Shown: positions 1 through 6,388, numbered from the stretch's first letter. The stretch: 8,357 bases of DNA from an uncultured Selenomonadaceae bacterium (GCA_905236325.1 CAJOPJ010000155.1:1-8357), one strand, 5' to 3'. A program made the numbers and translations. Notes: generated from the sequence alone by a model not told the origin.

Positions 1-1
1 A

Positions 2-82
2 ATTTTTCCGACAAATGCAACTGTTGATTTGACAAAAGATTTGCTTAAGGCTATGGAATTGAAAGGTATCAGTGCAGAATAA
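2..82 (+). CDS. OmpH/Skp-like periplasmic chaperone, C-terminal end only
   Basis: The reading frame is open from the window edge to TAA at 80-82 and gives 26 residues ending in KGISAE. The segment ATVDLTKDLLKAM resembles the C-terminal end of OmpH/Skp-family proteins, where a short beta strand is followed by a 'D(L/V)T..(L/V)...' helix. The next gene ends with the related IDVTEEVVQKLQ. The two are therefore probably tandem paralogues, although this copy is too short to prove family membership alone. Skp-like proteins hold unfolded outer-membrane proteins in the periplasm for delivery to BamA. The gene runs straight into the following one with 25 bases between stop and start and no terminator, so they are likely co-transcribed. 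The N-terminus and any signal peptide lie outside the window. Confidence 0.6.
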   Translation: MFPTNATVDLTKDLLKAMELKGISAE

Positions 83-107
83 ATTCAAATTGGAGGAGAT
101 TTTTTAA

Positions 108-527
108 ATGAATTTTACTAAAAAAATTTTTGCAACGGCATTATTGGCATCAACAATTTTTATGACAGGTTGCGGTCAAATGAACATTGGCTATGTTGAC
201 GGCGAAAAAGTTGAATCAGCACCGCAACTTCAGGCAATTATTAATGAAGGCGAACAAAAACTGCAGGAACTTCAAGCAGAGGCAGCGAAAGAATTAGAAG
301 GCAAGGAAGGCGAAGAATTAACAAATTTGCAATCGACTTATCAAAGACGCGCTCAAGGAATCCAACAGGCATATTCAACACAGCTAAGACAAAAACTTGA
401 CTCGGTACTTGCCGAAATTTCCGAAACAAAAAAACTTGATGTGGTTGTCGAAAGTTCAAAAGATAATCCTACAGTATTTCTTGGCGGAATTGATGTAACT
501 GAAGAAGTCGTCCAAAAATTGCAGTAG
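108..527 (+). CDS. OmpH/Skp-family protein with lipoprotein signal peptide
   Basis: The 139-residue product has a basic start (KK at 5-6), a hydrophobic stretch at about 7-19 and the lipobox-like MTGC with Cys22. This predicts cleavage before Cys22 and lipid attachment. The -3 residue is Met rather than the preferred Leu, so the lipobox is slightly off consensus. The mature part begins with IGYVDGEKV, the usual first strand of OmpH/Skp. A charged, Gln/Glu/Lys-rich helical region follows (about 35-105, probably coiled coil), then a closing strand and helix (GGIDVTEEVVQKLQ). Length is close to typical for the family. The expected role is periplasmic handling of outer-membrane proteins, here probably membrane-anchored. 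A GGAGGAG ribosome site at 92-98 fixes the ATG at 108. The gene lies between another OmpH-like gene and lpxD, a common order in diderm bacteria. Function is inferred from family resemblance. Confidence 0.8.
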   Translation: MNFTKKIFATALLASTIFMTGCGQMNIGYVDGEKVESAPQLQAIINEGEQKLQELQAEAAKELEGKEGEELTNLQSTYQRRAQGIQQAYSTQLRQKLDSVLAEISETKKLDVVVESSKDNPTVFLGGIDVTEEVVQKLQ

Positions 528-566
528 TTAATTTTTCATTTTTAAATTTCAAAAGGCGGTGATGAT

Positions 567-1595
567 ATGGTAAAGACTTTGGCTGAAATTGCGCAAATTA
601 TCGGCGGCGAAGTTTATGGCAATGGCGAAATTAAAATTACAGGTCTGAATCGACTTGACGCGGCAAGCGAGGGCGATTTAACATTTGCTGATATGGCGCA
701 CGCTGAACTTGCAAAATTTTCAAAAGCCTCAGCAGTTATTATGCCGGCGAATTTTCAAGGCGAATTTCCTCAAAACGCAATTAAAATTCAAGCTGAAAAT
801 CCGCGCCCAATGTTCGCTCAGCTGTTGGAAATTTTTATGCCAAAAGTCAAAATTCCGCAAGGAATCAGTGACAAGGCTTTCATTGGCGAAAATGTCAAGC
901 TCGGTGAAAATGTTTCGATAATGGCTTTTGCCTACATTGCTGACGGCGTTGAAATTGGCGACGGCGCAATAATTTATCCGAACACTTACATTGGCAACTT
1001 TGCAAAAATTGGTGCGCAAACTGTGATTTATTCAAATGTTACAGTACGCGAACATTGCAAAATTGGTGCGCGTTGCGTAATTCATGCTTCAACAGTCATT
1101 GGCTCGGACGGTTTCGGCTTCACGACAAAGGACGGCGTACATACTAAAGTTCCGCAAGTTGGCAATGTTGTTGTTGAAGATGATGTTGAGATTGGCGCAA
1201 ATGTCGGAATTGACAGGGCGGCAATGGGCTCAACAGTTATCGGTCACGGTACTAAGATTGATAATTTAGTACATATTGCGCACAACTGCGTTATCGGCGC
1301 AAATTGTTTGATTGTTGCGCAAACAGGCATTTCAGGTTCAACCATTGTCGGCGACAATGTAACTTTCGGCGGACAAGTCGGCACAGTCGGTCATATCAAA
1401 ATTGGCAGCAATTCAGTTTACGCGGCGCGTAGTGGAATTACCAAAAGCATGCCGGAAAATTATTTCGGCGCAGGTTTTCCAATTCAACAACATGCTGACT
1501 GGTTGCGCTTACAATCTGCAATTAAAAAAGTTCCTGAATTGCTAAAGAAAGTTTCAAAGTTGGAAAAATTATTAGCTGATAATTATATTAAGTAG
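567..1595 (+). CDS. lpxD: UDP-3-O-acylglucosamine N-acyltransferase (lipid A biosynthesis)
   Basis: LpxD transfers a 3-hydroxyacyl chain from acyl carrier protein to the 2-amino group of UDP-3-O-acyl-glucosamine, the third step of lipid A synthesis, in the cytoplasm. The 342-residue product has the usual LpxD layout. An N-terminal uridine-binding domain (about 1-100, including GLNRLDAASEGDLTF) is followed by a left-handed beta-helix of hexapeptide repeats (about 100-290) and a C-terminal helical tail rich in Lys/Leu (about 310-342). GSDGFGF (179-185) is a family hallmark, and VHIAHN (235-240) holds the presumed catalytic His239, the same number as in the E. coli enzyme. Full length and intact. 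The start is set by AAGGCGGTGAT just upstream of ATG 567. Only 39 bases separate it from the OmpH-like gene, so the two are probably one operon. Unlike many lpx clusters, no further lpx gene follows: a terminator ends the unit. Confidence 0.96.
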   Translation: MVKTLAEIAQIIGGEVYGNGEIKITGLNRLDAASEGDLTFADMAHAELAKFSKASAVIMPANFQGEFPQNAIKIQAENPRPMFAQLLEIFMPKVKIPQGISDKAFIGENVKLGENVSIMAFAYIADGVEIGDGAIIYPNTYIGNFAKIGAQTVIYSNVTVREHCKIGARCVIHASTVIGSDGFGFTTKDGVHTKVPQVGNVVVEDDVEIGANVGIDRAAMGSTVIGHGTKIDNLVHIAHNCVIGANCLIVAQTGISGSTIVGDNVTFGGQVGTVGHIKIGSNSVYAARSGITKSMPENYFGAGFPIQQHADWLRLQSAIKKVPELLKKVSKLEKLLADNYIK

Positions 1596-1605
1596 AAAAT
1601 TTTTA

Positions 1606-1643
1606 ATAAAAAAACTCCGCAGTTTGCAGAGTAATTTTTTTTT
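1606..1643. terminator. Bidirectional Rho-independent terminator between lpxD and the PfpI-like gene
   Basis: The stem arms are ACTCCGC (1614-1620) and GCAGAGT (1626-1632), seven positions with one C-A mismatch, around the loop AGTTT. A T run follows on the + strand (1635-1643). An A run precedes the stem (1608-1614), which gives a T run for transcripts from the - strand. It lies between two convergent genes, 18 bases after the lpxD stop and next to the stop of the PfpI-like gene, so it probably serves both. Confidence 0.8.
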
Positions 1644-1645
1644 AT

Positions 1646-2209
1646 TCAAGCAAAGAAATTATCAAACAACATTGCTTTTGAAATTGGCTTACTGTCGCCG
1701 CCAAGAACATCAATCAATTTGTAGGCAAAAGGCATAACAGTTGCCGGTCCGCGACTTGTTAATAAATTGCCGTCCTGAACAAACATTTTGTCATCAATGT
1801 AATTTGCGTCGGAAAACATTGCCTTGAGTTCGTCGCTGGGGTATGAAGTTAAAATTCTGCCTTTAGAAACGCCGGCTGACTTCAAAACCATTGGCGCAGC
1901 ACAAATTGCTGCAACAAATTTTTTGTCGTCCGCAAGAAAATTTCTGACAATCTGCAGAACGCGTTCATCTTTCGATAAATTAGTTGCACCAGGTTGTCCG
2001 CCCGGCAAAAAAATCATATCGTACTCAGCCAAGTTTGAATTGCCAAGCAACTTATCAGCCTTGACAGTGATATTTCTGCTACTTGTCACAAATTCTTCCG
2101 CAATTGAAATTGAATCACAAATAATTCCTGCGCGGCGAAAAATATCAATTGTGAAAAGTGCCTCGCCTTCTTCAAAACCATTAGCCAAAAGCACCGCAAC
2201 TTTTTTCAT
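1646..2209 (-). CDS. DJ-1/PfpI (ThiJ, YajL-like) family protein
   Basis: With the start at ATG 2209 the product has 187 residues, normal for the DJ-1/YajL branch. The frame is open a further 13 codons upstream, but GGAGGAGG sits seven bases before ATG 2209 and the DJ-1 fold begins at MKKVAVLLANGFEEGEAL. Hallmarks in order are GFEEGE with Glu16 (matching human DJ-1 Glu18), PGGQPGATNL (69-78), the nucleophile elbow AAICAAP with Cys103, and SRGPATVMPFAYKLIDVLGG near the C-terminus. Members of this group are cytoplasmic and have been linked to protein or nucleotide deglycation, glyoxal detoxification and oxidative-stress protection; the exact activity here cannot be told from sequence. It is the last gene of the leftward string, 48 bases after ftsX, and ends at the shared terminator. 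Confidence 0.9.
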   Translation of the reverse strand: MKKVAVLLANGFEEGEALFTIDIFRRAGIICDSISIAEEFVTSSRNITVKADKLLGNSNLAEYDMIFLPGGQPGATNLSKDERVLQIVRNFLADDKKFVAAICAAPMVLKSAGVSKGRILTSYPSDELKAMFSDANYIDDKMFVQDGNLLTSRGPATVMPFAYKLIDVLGGDSKPISKAMLFDNFFA

Positions 2210-2216
2210 GAAAATT

Positions 2217-2224
2217 CCTCCTCC
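2217..2224 (-). promoter_or_regulatory. Ribosome-binding site of the DJ-1/PfpI gene
   Basis: On the - strand this reads GGAGGAGG and lies seven bases before ATG 2209. It decides against the longer frame that begins at 2248, whose upstream sequence has no comparable site. Confidence 0.85.
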
Positions 2225-2257
2225 AAAAAATTTTATAAATTTTATCACTTGCAGTAA

Positions 2258-3139
2258 TTAAACATCAAGAAATTTTTTCAGCGAAATTGTACTGCCTAAA
2301 CTTCCAATAAAAATTCCGGACAAAATAATTGCTGTGGTAAGATAATTTATAAATGGAAATTGTTCAATCAGCGGCAAGAAAGCCAGCGTTGAGTAAATTT
2401 TTTCAATCATGGCTGAATAAAAACTACGCAGGAAAATTGCGCTGATTGAACCGCCAATAAAACCTAAACAAACGCCTTCCAAAATAAATGGTATTCTAAT
2501 AAACCAATCAGTCGCACCGACATATTTCATAATTGCAATTTCTTTACGCCGCGCAAAAACTGTCAGCCGAATTGTGTTTGCGATGATAAAAATTGTTGCG
2601 AAAGTCAAAAGCAACATCAAAATCAAGCCGAAAAGCCTGATTAAATGCGTTAAGTCAAATAAATTTGCCGCAACATCTTGACCAAATTTAACTTCCTCAA
2701 CGCCGCCGAATTTTGAAATTTGTTCGGCAGTTTTTTTTACGTCATCAGAATTTTTTACAGTCACGACAAAATAATTTGGCAGTGGATTGGAATTTCCAAG
2801 TGCGTCTAAAATTTTTTTCTGTTCGCCAAGCCTATTCTTTAAAATTTCCAACGCCTGAGCTTTTGTAAAAAATTCAACTTTCGCAACGCTGTTAATTTTT
2901 TTTATTTTATTTTCAATTTCGGTTTTGTCTTGAAGATTTTCCTGCAGGTAAACAGAAATTTGAACTTGACTTTCTAAAGCCGCCGCCATTTTTGTCATAT
3001 TCATAACCAAAATAAAAAAAACGCCCAAAATAAAAAGCGACACTGCAACAGTTCCGATTGACGCAAAAGTCATCCACCGATTGCGAATCATAGACTTGCC
3101 GACTTCGCTGAAATAATATTCAACAGTTTGTAATTTCAA
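2258..3139 (-). CDS. ftsX: Cell division ABC transporter permease-like protein FtsX
   Basis: FtsX is the membrane half of the FtsEX complex. It does not clearly transport anything; it passes ATP-driven conformational change to peptidoglycan hydrolases outside the membrane. The 293-residue product has the family topology: a cytoplasmic N-terminus, TM1 (about 26-47), an external domain (about 50-165), TM2 (about 165-190), TM3 (about 216-240) and TM4 (about 265-285). The conserved cytoplasmic loop RRKEIAIMKYVGATDWFIRIPF (198-218), which contacts FtsE, is present. The start codon is TTG (3139-3137): the residues NH2-KLQTVEYYFSEVGKSMIRNRW fit the family start, and GAGGAG (3146-3151) lies six bases upstream. 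Only two bases separate it from the ftsE stop, so translation is probably coupled. No obvious EnvC/PcsB-type hydrolase gene follows; a DJ-1-like gene does. Confidence 0.95.
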   Translation of the reverse strand: MKLQTVEYYFSEVGKSMIRNRWMTFASIGTVAVSLFILGVFFILVMNMTKMAAALESQVQISVYLQENLQDKTEIENKIKKINSVAKVEFFTKAQALEILKNRLGEQKKILDALGNSNPLPNYFVVTVKNSDDVKKTAEQISKFGGVEEVKFGQDVAANLFDLTHLIRLFGLILMLLLTFATIFIIANTIRLTVFARRKEIAIMKYVGATDWFIRIPFILEGVCLGFIGGSISAIFLRSFYSAMIEKIYSTLAFLPLIEQFPFINYLTTAIILSGIFIGSLGSTISLKKFLDV

Positions 3140-3141
3140 TT

Positions 3142-3861
3142 TTAACTCCTCACTCCTGCGACAGGATATTTATTGATAAATTTTTCATAACTGCCGCGAA
3201 TTTCATCGCGCACAATTTTTCCGTGCTCAAGTTCAACAACGCGCCTGTACATATGATCTACAATATTTTTGTCGTGCGTCGCCATGATAATTGTTGTACC
3301 GGCGGCGTTAATGCGCTGAAAAATATCCATGATGTCCCAGCTTGTTTCCGGATCTAAATTTCCGGTCGGTTCATCGGCAATAACAATGCGTGGATTATTC
3401 ACAATTGCACGCGCAATAGCAACGCGCTGACGTTCTCCGCCGGAAAGTTGACTTGGAAAATCTTTTGCGCGTTCAGAAAGACCTACAATTTCTAAAACTG
3501 CGCCGACGCTTTTTTGCATAAGCTGACGCGGTGCTTCAATAACTTGCATTGCGAAGGCTACATTTTCATAAACCGACCTGTCTTCCAAAAGCCTGAAGTC
3601 TTGAAAAATTACGCCAAGTGCGCGGCGTAAATATGGAACTTCATTTTGTGGCATTGAAACAACATTTTTGCCATCAACAATTATTCCGCCCGAAGTGACC
3701 GATTCTTCGCGCATTAAAAGTTTCATCAGCGTAGACTTTCCACTGCCCGAAGTTCCGACTAAAAAAACAAATTCGCCGCGTTCAATATCCAAGCTGACAT
3801 CTTCCAATGCGGTAACATTGTTTTGAGTGTAAATTTTTGTAACATTAGTCAAGTGTATCAT
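3142..3861 (-). CDS. ftsE: Cell division ATP-binding protein FtsE
   Basis: FtsE is the ATPase of FtsEX, acting at the inner face of the cytoplasmic membrane during division. The 239-residue product shows all ABC motifs: Walker A GTSGSGKST (36-44), Q-loop Gln87 in FQDFRLL, signature LSGGERQ (139-145), Walker B with ADEPTGNLD (162-170) and switch His196. FQDFRLL and DEPTGNLD with a 239-residue length are typical of FtsE. The frame is open to a TTG at 3891, but MIHLTNVTKIY lines up with the normal FtsE start, so I place the start at ATG 3861. The best Shine-Dalgarno, GGGAGG (3877-3882 region), lies about 15 bases upstream, which is long, so translation may lean on coupling with upstream reading frames. 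It precedes ftsX by two bases. Confidence 0.95.
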   Translation of the reverse strand: MIHLTNVTKIYTQNNVTALEDVSLDIERGEFVFLVGTSGSGKSTLMKLLMREESVTSGGIIVDGKNVVSMPQNEVPYLRRALGVIFQDFRLLEDRSVYENVAFAMQVIEAPRQLMQKSVGAVLEIVGLSERAKDFPSQLSGGERQRVAIARAIVNNPRIVIADEPTGNLDPETSWDIMDIFQRINAAGTTIIMATHDKNIVDHMYRRVVELEHGKIVRDEIRGSYEKFINKYPVAGVRS

Positions 3862-3887
3862 TTTTGCGCGTCCAATCCTCCCAATCT

Positions 3888-3938
3888 TCAAAAAATATTA
3901 TCTGTGGATTTTGATATAGCTTTTGACAAATTTTCCAT
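3888..3938 (-). CDS. Possible 16-residue mini-ORF (leader peptide?)
   Basis: Between pilC and ftsE, ATG at 3938 opens a frame of 16 codons (MENLSKAISKSTDNIF) closed by TGA at 3890-3888. GAGGAG lies eight bases upstream, overlapping the pilC stop, so it has a better ribosome site than ftsE itself. Its TGA overlaps the first TTG of the extended ftsE frame. It could be a translated leader coupling pilC to ftsE, a remnant of a lost gene such as a pilin, or chance. I recognise no family. Confidence 0.35.
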   Translation of the reverse strand: MENLSKAISKSTDNIF

Positions 3939-3950
3939 GCTCTTTGCTCC

Positions 3951-5153
3951 TCAAAACAAAGTTGTAATGTTTAAAATTGGCAGGACAATAGCAAAGACCA
4001 ATGCGCCGACAATTATTCCTGCAATTAAAGTTCCATAAACCTCCGCCTTAGCAGGAAGCGCACGCAAAATTTCATCAACTTCAAAGTCAGCCATTGTTTC
4101 GCATTGCCGGAGCATTTTTGTCAAATTTCCGCTTTCTTCGCCTACCATTATCAAGTTAAGATACAACACAGGAATTTTTTCCAAACTTTCTTTCAAACTC
4201 GCGCTTAAAGTTTTGCCATTTTTGACTAAAATTTGAACTTCCTGCAATTTTTTTTTCAAGTATAGATTACTACTTGAATTTGAGTATAAGTTTATCGCTT
4301 CATTTGGTATTTTTCCGATATCTATCAAAAATTTCATATTGCCAAAAAAGTTTCTCAGTTCGACTTCGCGGAAAATTTTTATTTGCCACTTAAGCCACGC
4401 TAAAAAATATCTTACTTCAGCGACTTCATGATAAATTATAATCGCAAAAAAAATCGTGACAAGTAAAAAAAATATAATTAGCAAAAAGTAGTTCATAAAA
4501 AAGTCGCCACCGCGTAAAAGCACTAAAGTTATCAGCGGCAATTCTGCGCCTTGACTTGTGTAAAAATTTTCAAAGACCGGCAAAGTGAAATTTATCATCA
4601 CGATTGCCGCAACAATTGCAGCAATTAAAACCACGATTGGATAATACATTGCGCTTGAAATTTTTTTTTGGATTGTGTAGCTGCGTTCCAAGCGTTCAGC
4701 AAGTTGCGCATAAATTATTTCAGAATTGCCGCTCTCAGATGCAATTTTGACAGACTGAATTATTTCATCGGCAAAAATTTTTTTATGCGAACTTAACGCC
4801 ACATCAAAACTTATTCCATTTTGAATCGCCGAAAACAATCCATCAAGCAATTTTTTCTCCAAAGATTCAACTGTCGAATTTTTCAAAGTTTCCAACGCGG
4901 CCTGCAACTCCATTGTTCCCGACATTACGCTGAGTTCGCGGAAAAAAACTGACAGCCATTTGTTGTCTAATTTGAATTTTAAATAATATTCCTCAAAAAA
5001 ATTCAACATACTGACTTTTTCAGGTTCAAGATTTACAACTGTTATGTTTTGATCTTTCAGCACATTGTAAGCCTTTGAAAAATCTTCTGCCTCCAAAGAT
5101 CCATTCTTTGCAACTGAATTTTTGTCGTAGCCTTCAAATTTATATTTAATCAT
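3951..5153 (-). CDS. pilC: Type IV pilus / type II secretion inner-membrane platform protein (PilC/GspF family)
   Basis: PilC/GspF is the inner-membrane platform on which pilus assembly and retraction ATPases act. The 400-residue product has the normal family length. It begins with a YKFEGYD...G.LEAED...A...L short domain (1-45), followed by two GspF repeats. The first carries KIASESGN (136-143) and the second the related GEESGNL (338-344). Three membrane segments are visible (about 171-194, 219-241 and 374-396), including the YPIVV start of the first. The ATG at 5153 overlaps the pilT stop as ATGA and there is no good separate ribosome site, so translation is probably coupled to pilT. No pilB or pilin gene is present in the window. 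The product could serve a competence-type or twitching pilus; the adjoining retraction ATPase favours a type IV pilus over pure secretion. Confidence 0.9.
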   Translation of the reverse strand: MIKYKFEGYDKNSVAKNGSLEAEDFSKAYNVLKDQNITVVNLEPEKVSMLNFFEEYYLKFKLDNKWLSVFFRELSVMSGTMELQAALETLKNSTVESLEKKLLDGLFSAIQNGISFDVALSSHKKIFADEIIQSVKIASESGNSEIIYAQLAERLERSYTIQKKISSAMYYPIVVLIAAIVAAIVMINFTLPVFENFYTSQGAELPLITLVLLRGGDFFMNYFLLIIFFLLVTIFFAIIIYHEVAEVRYFLAWLKWQIKIFREVELRNFFGNMKFLIDIGKIPNEAINLYSNSSSNLYLKKKLQEVQILVKNGKTLSASLKESLEKIPVLYLNLIMVGEESGNLTKMLRQCETMADFEVDEILRALPAKAEVYGTLIAGIIVGALVFAIVLPILNITTLF

Positions 5154-6127
5154 TGTCTGATACCTAAAGCCTTAATTGCATTGTCCATAGTTTGCATACC
5201 TAAATTTTTGCCGCTCATCATAACTGTTGGCAGTTGAATGTATTTTCCCTGCCGAATTAAATTTCGTGTCGCAGGATTCGCAATTAAAACTTCCGCCGCC
5301 AACTTCCTGCCTTGCGGAGTTTGCAAAAGTTGTTGCGAAATTATTGCCGAAAATTCATCAGCAAACAAGTCGCGTATTGTGTCGCGTTGAACCAGTGGAA
5401 ACATTGTTTCGACGCGCATTGCTGTTTCTGCCGCCGACTTTGTATGCAATGTTGCCAAAACCAAAACACCCGCCGCCGATGCTTCTAACGCCGCATGCAT
5501 TGTTTCTGCGTCGCGAATTTCGCCAATTAGAAGCACATCAGGCATTTCGCGCAAGGAAATTTTTACTGCCTCTGCGAAGTCGAAAAAATCTTGTCCAAAT
5601 TCGCGTTGACTTACAAAAGATTTTTCAGCAAAATATTCAAACTCGATTGGATCTTCAAGCGTCAACAAGTGGCACGGTCGAATTTTTATCAGTTCATTCA
5701 AAAAAGCGGCAAGTGTTGTTGATTTTCCTGAACCTGTTCTGCCTGTAATCAAAATTAAGCCTTGCTTTGCGTCAATGAAATTTTTTAAGGCGTTTGGTGC
5801 GCCGATTTTTTCAAGCGTTGGAATTTTTTCTGCGATAAGTCTAATTGCAATTGCAGGAAATTTGCGCTGAAAATAAACATTGACTCTGAACCTGCGCGAA
5901 ATTTTTTTATCTGCAACTGCAAAGTCAATCGCACGCCGCTGATTTAAAATTTGTTGAAGTTCAGTCGGCACAAGTTCAGCTAAAATTTTTTCCAAGTCAG
6001 CTGAATTTAAAATTTCGCCGAATGGTAAAAAATTTCCGCCGACGCGAAAAAAAATTTCCTGTCCAACTGTCAAATGTATGTCCGACGCGTCAAGTTCAAC
6101 TGCTTTTGAAAAAATTTTTTTTAACAT
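5150..6127 (-). CDS. pilT: Type IV pilus retraction ATPase (PilT family)
   Basis: PilT is a hexameric cytoplasmic ATPase that powers pilus retraction. The 325-residue product matches PilT length and lacks the long N-terminal domain of PilB/GspE. Motifs in order are LDASDIHLTVG (12-22), Walker A GRTGSGKST (129-137), Asp box LTLEDPIEF (155-163), Walker B LLIGEIRD (199-206), His box ATLHT (225-229), the PilT-type ATRNLIRQGK (286-295) and GMQTMDNAI (310-318). The same frame continues upstream through a tRNA gene to 6295, but that cannot be protein. GGAGGT (6134-6139) lies six bases before ATG 6127, and the family starts at MLKKIFSKAVELDASDIHL. A terminator-like hairpin ends about 20 bases before the start, so expression may depend on read-through from the tRNA promoter. 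It is the first gene of pilT-pilC-ftsEX-pfpI. Confidence 0.93.
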   Translation of the reverse strand: MLKKIFSKAVELDASDIHLTVGQEIFFRVGGNFLPFGEILNSADLEKILAELVPTELQQILNQRRAIDFAVADKKISRRFRVNVYFQRKFPAIAIRLIAEKIPTLEKIGAPNALKNFIDAKQGLILITGRTGSGKSTTLAAFLNELIKIRPCHLLTLEDPIEFEYFAEKSFVSQREFGQDFFDFAEAVKISLREMPDVLLIGEIRDAETMHAALEASAAGVLVLATLHTKSAAETAMRVETMFPLVQRDTIRDLFADEFSAIISQQLLQTPQGRKLAAEVLIANPATRNLIRQGKYIQLPTVMMSGKNLGMQTMDNAIKALGIRQ

Positions 6128-6133
6128 GAAATT

Positions 6134-6139
6134 ACCTCC
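6134..6139 (-). promoter_or_regulatory. Ribosome-binding site of pilT
   Basis: GGAGGT on the - strand, six bases before ATG 6127. It settles the pilT start against the much longer open frame that runs upstream through the tRNA gene. Confidence 0.85.
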
Positions 6140-6143
6140 AAAA

Positions 6144-6178
6144 ATTAAAAACGACGCTGCCGCAATCAACAACGCCGT
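6144..6178 (-). terminator. Hairpin terminator after tRNA-Glu, or attenuator before pilT
   Basis: On the - strand ACGGCGTTG (6178-6170) pairs with CAGCGTCGT (6159-6151) over nine positions, two of them G-U, around a 10-base loop. The T-rich tract TTTTAATTTTT follows. This fits an intrinsic terminator for the tRNA transcript. It lies only 11 bases before the pilT ribosome site, so any transcript reaching pilT from upstream must pass it. Confidence 0.65.
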
Positions 6179-6192
6179 GTAATTTACAAATT

Positions 6193-6267
6193 TGGTGACG
6201 CCTAAGGGATTCGAACCCTTGAACCCGCCGTGAGAGGGCGGTGTCTTAACCACTTGACGAAGGCGCC
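6193..6267 (-). tRNA. tRNA-Glu (anticodon CTC), CCA encoded
   Basis: The 75-base sequence folds as a full cloverleaf. The acceptor stem pairs GGCGCCT with AGGCGTC (one G-U). The D arm is GTC/GAC around AAGTGGTTAA. The anticodon stem is CCGCC/GGCGG with loop CTCTCAC, giving anticodon CTC (6234-6232). The variable region has four bases, and the T arm is AAGGG/CCCTT with loop TTCGAAT. The discriminator is A and CCA is encoded. The body closely resembles bacterial tRNA-Glu. CTC reads only GAG codons, so an isoacceptor with TTC should exist elsewhere. It has its own promoter just upstream and a terminator just downstream. Confidence 0.96.
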
Positions 6268-6285
6268 GGATTTTCAACAAACAAA

Positions 6286-6314
6286 ATACTATCATAGAAA
6301 TTTTTAAGCGTCAA
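6286..6314 (-). promoter_or_regulatory. Sigma-70-type promoter of tRNA-Glu
   Basis: On the - strand the -35 box TTGACG (6314-6309) and the -10 box TAGTAT (6291-6286) are separated by exactly 17 bases. Five of six bases match consensus in the -35 box and four of six in the -10 box. Transcription would begin around 6280, about a dozen bases before the mature tRNA. Confidence 0.8.
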
Positions 6315-6388
6315 GTTTTTTTAGTGGGCGGGATTTTTTGTTTCAGTCAAGAAATTTTTTTGTGAAAAAATTTTTTGGAGTTTTTTTT

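Noticed and set aside
1824..2261. A 145-codon open frame on the + strand opposite the DJ-1-like gene
   Set aside because: It is antisense to a well-supported gene and shows no family features of its own.
5227..5748. A 173-codon open frame on the + strand opposite pilT
   Set aside because: It overlaps the conserved ATPase core of pilT completely, has no ribosome site, and its translation looks like low-complexity antisense.
6128..6295. N-terminal extension of pilT by 56 codons
   Set aside because: It would translate a complete tRNA gene and its terminator. The strong ribosome site at 6134-6139 and the normal PilT start favour ATG 6127.
6365..6376. AAAAAATTTTTT palindrome before the transpeptidase ribosome site
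   Set aside because: A/T runs of this type occur all over the window, so it is probably composition and not a specific site.
6316..6388. A promoter for the L,D-transpeptidase gene
   Set aside because: The stretch is full of T and A runs. The best pairs of boxes, such as TTGTTT-17-TGTGAA, match consensus poorly, so I do not call one, although a promoter must lie somewhere near here.
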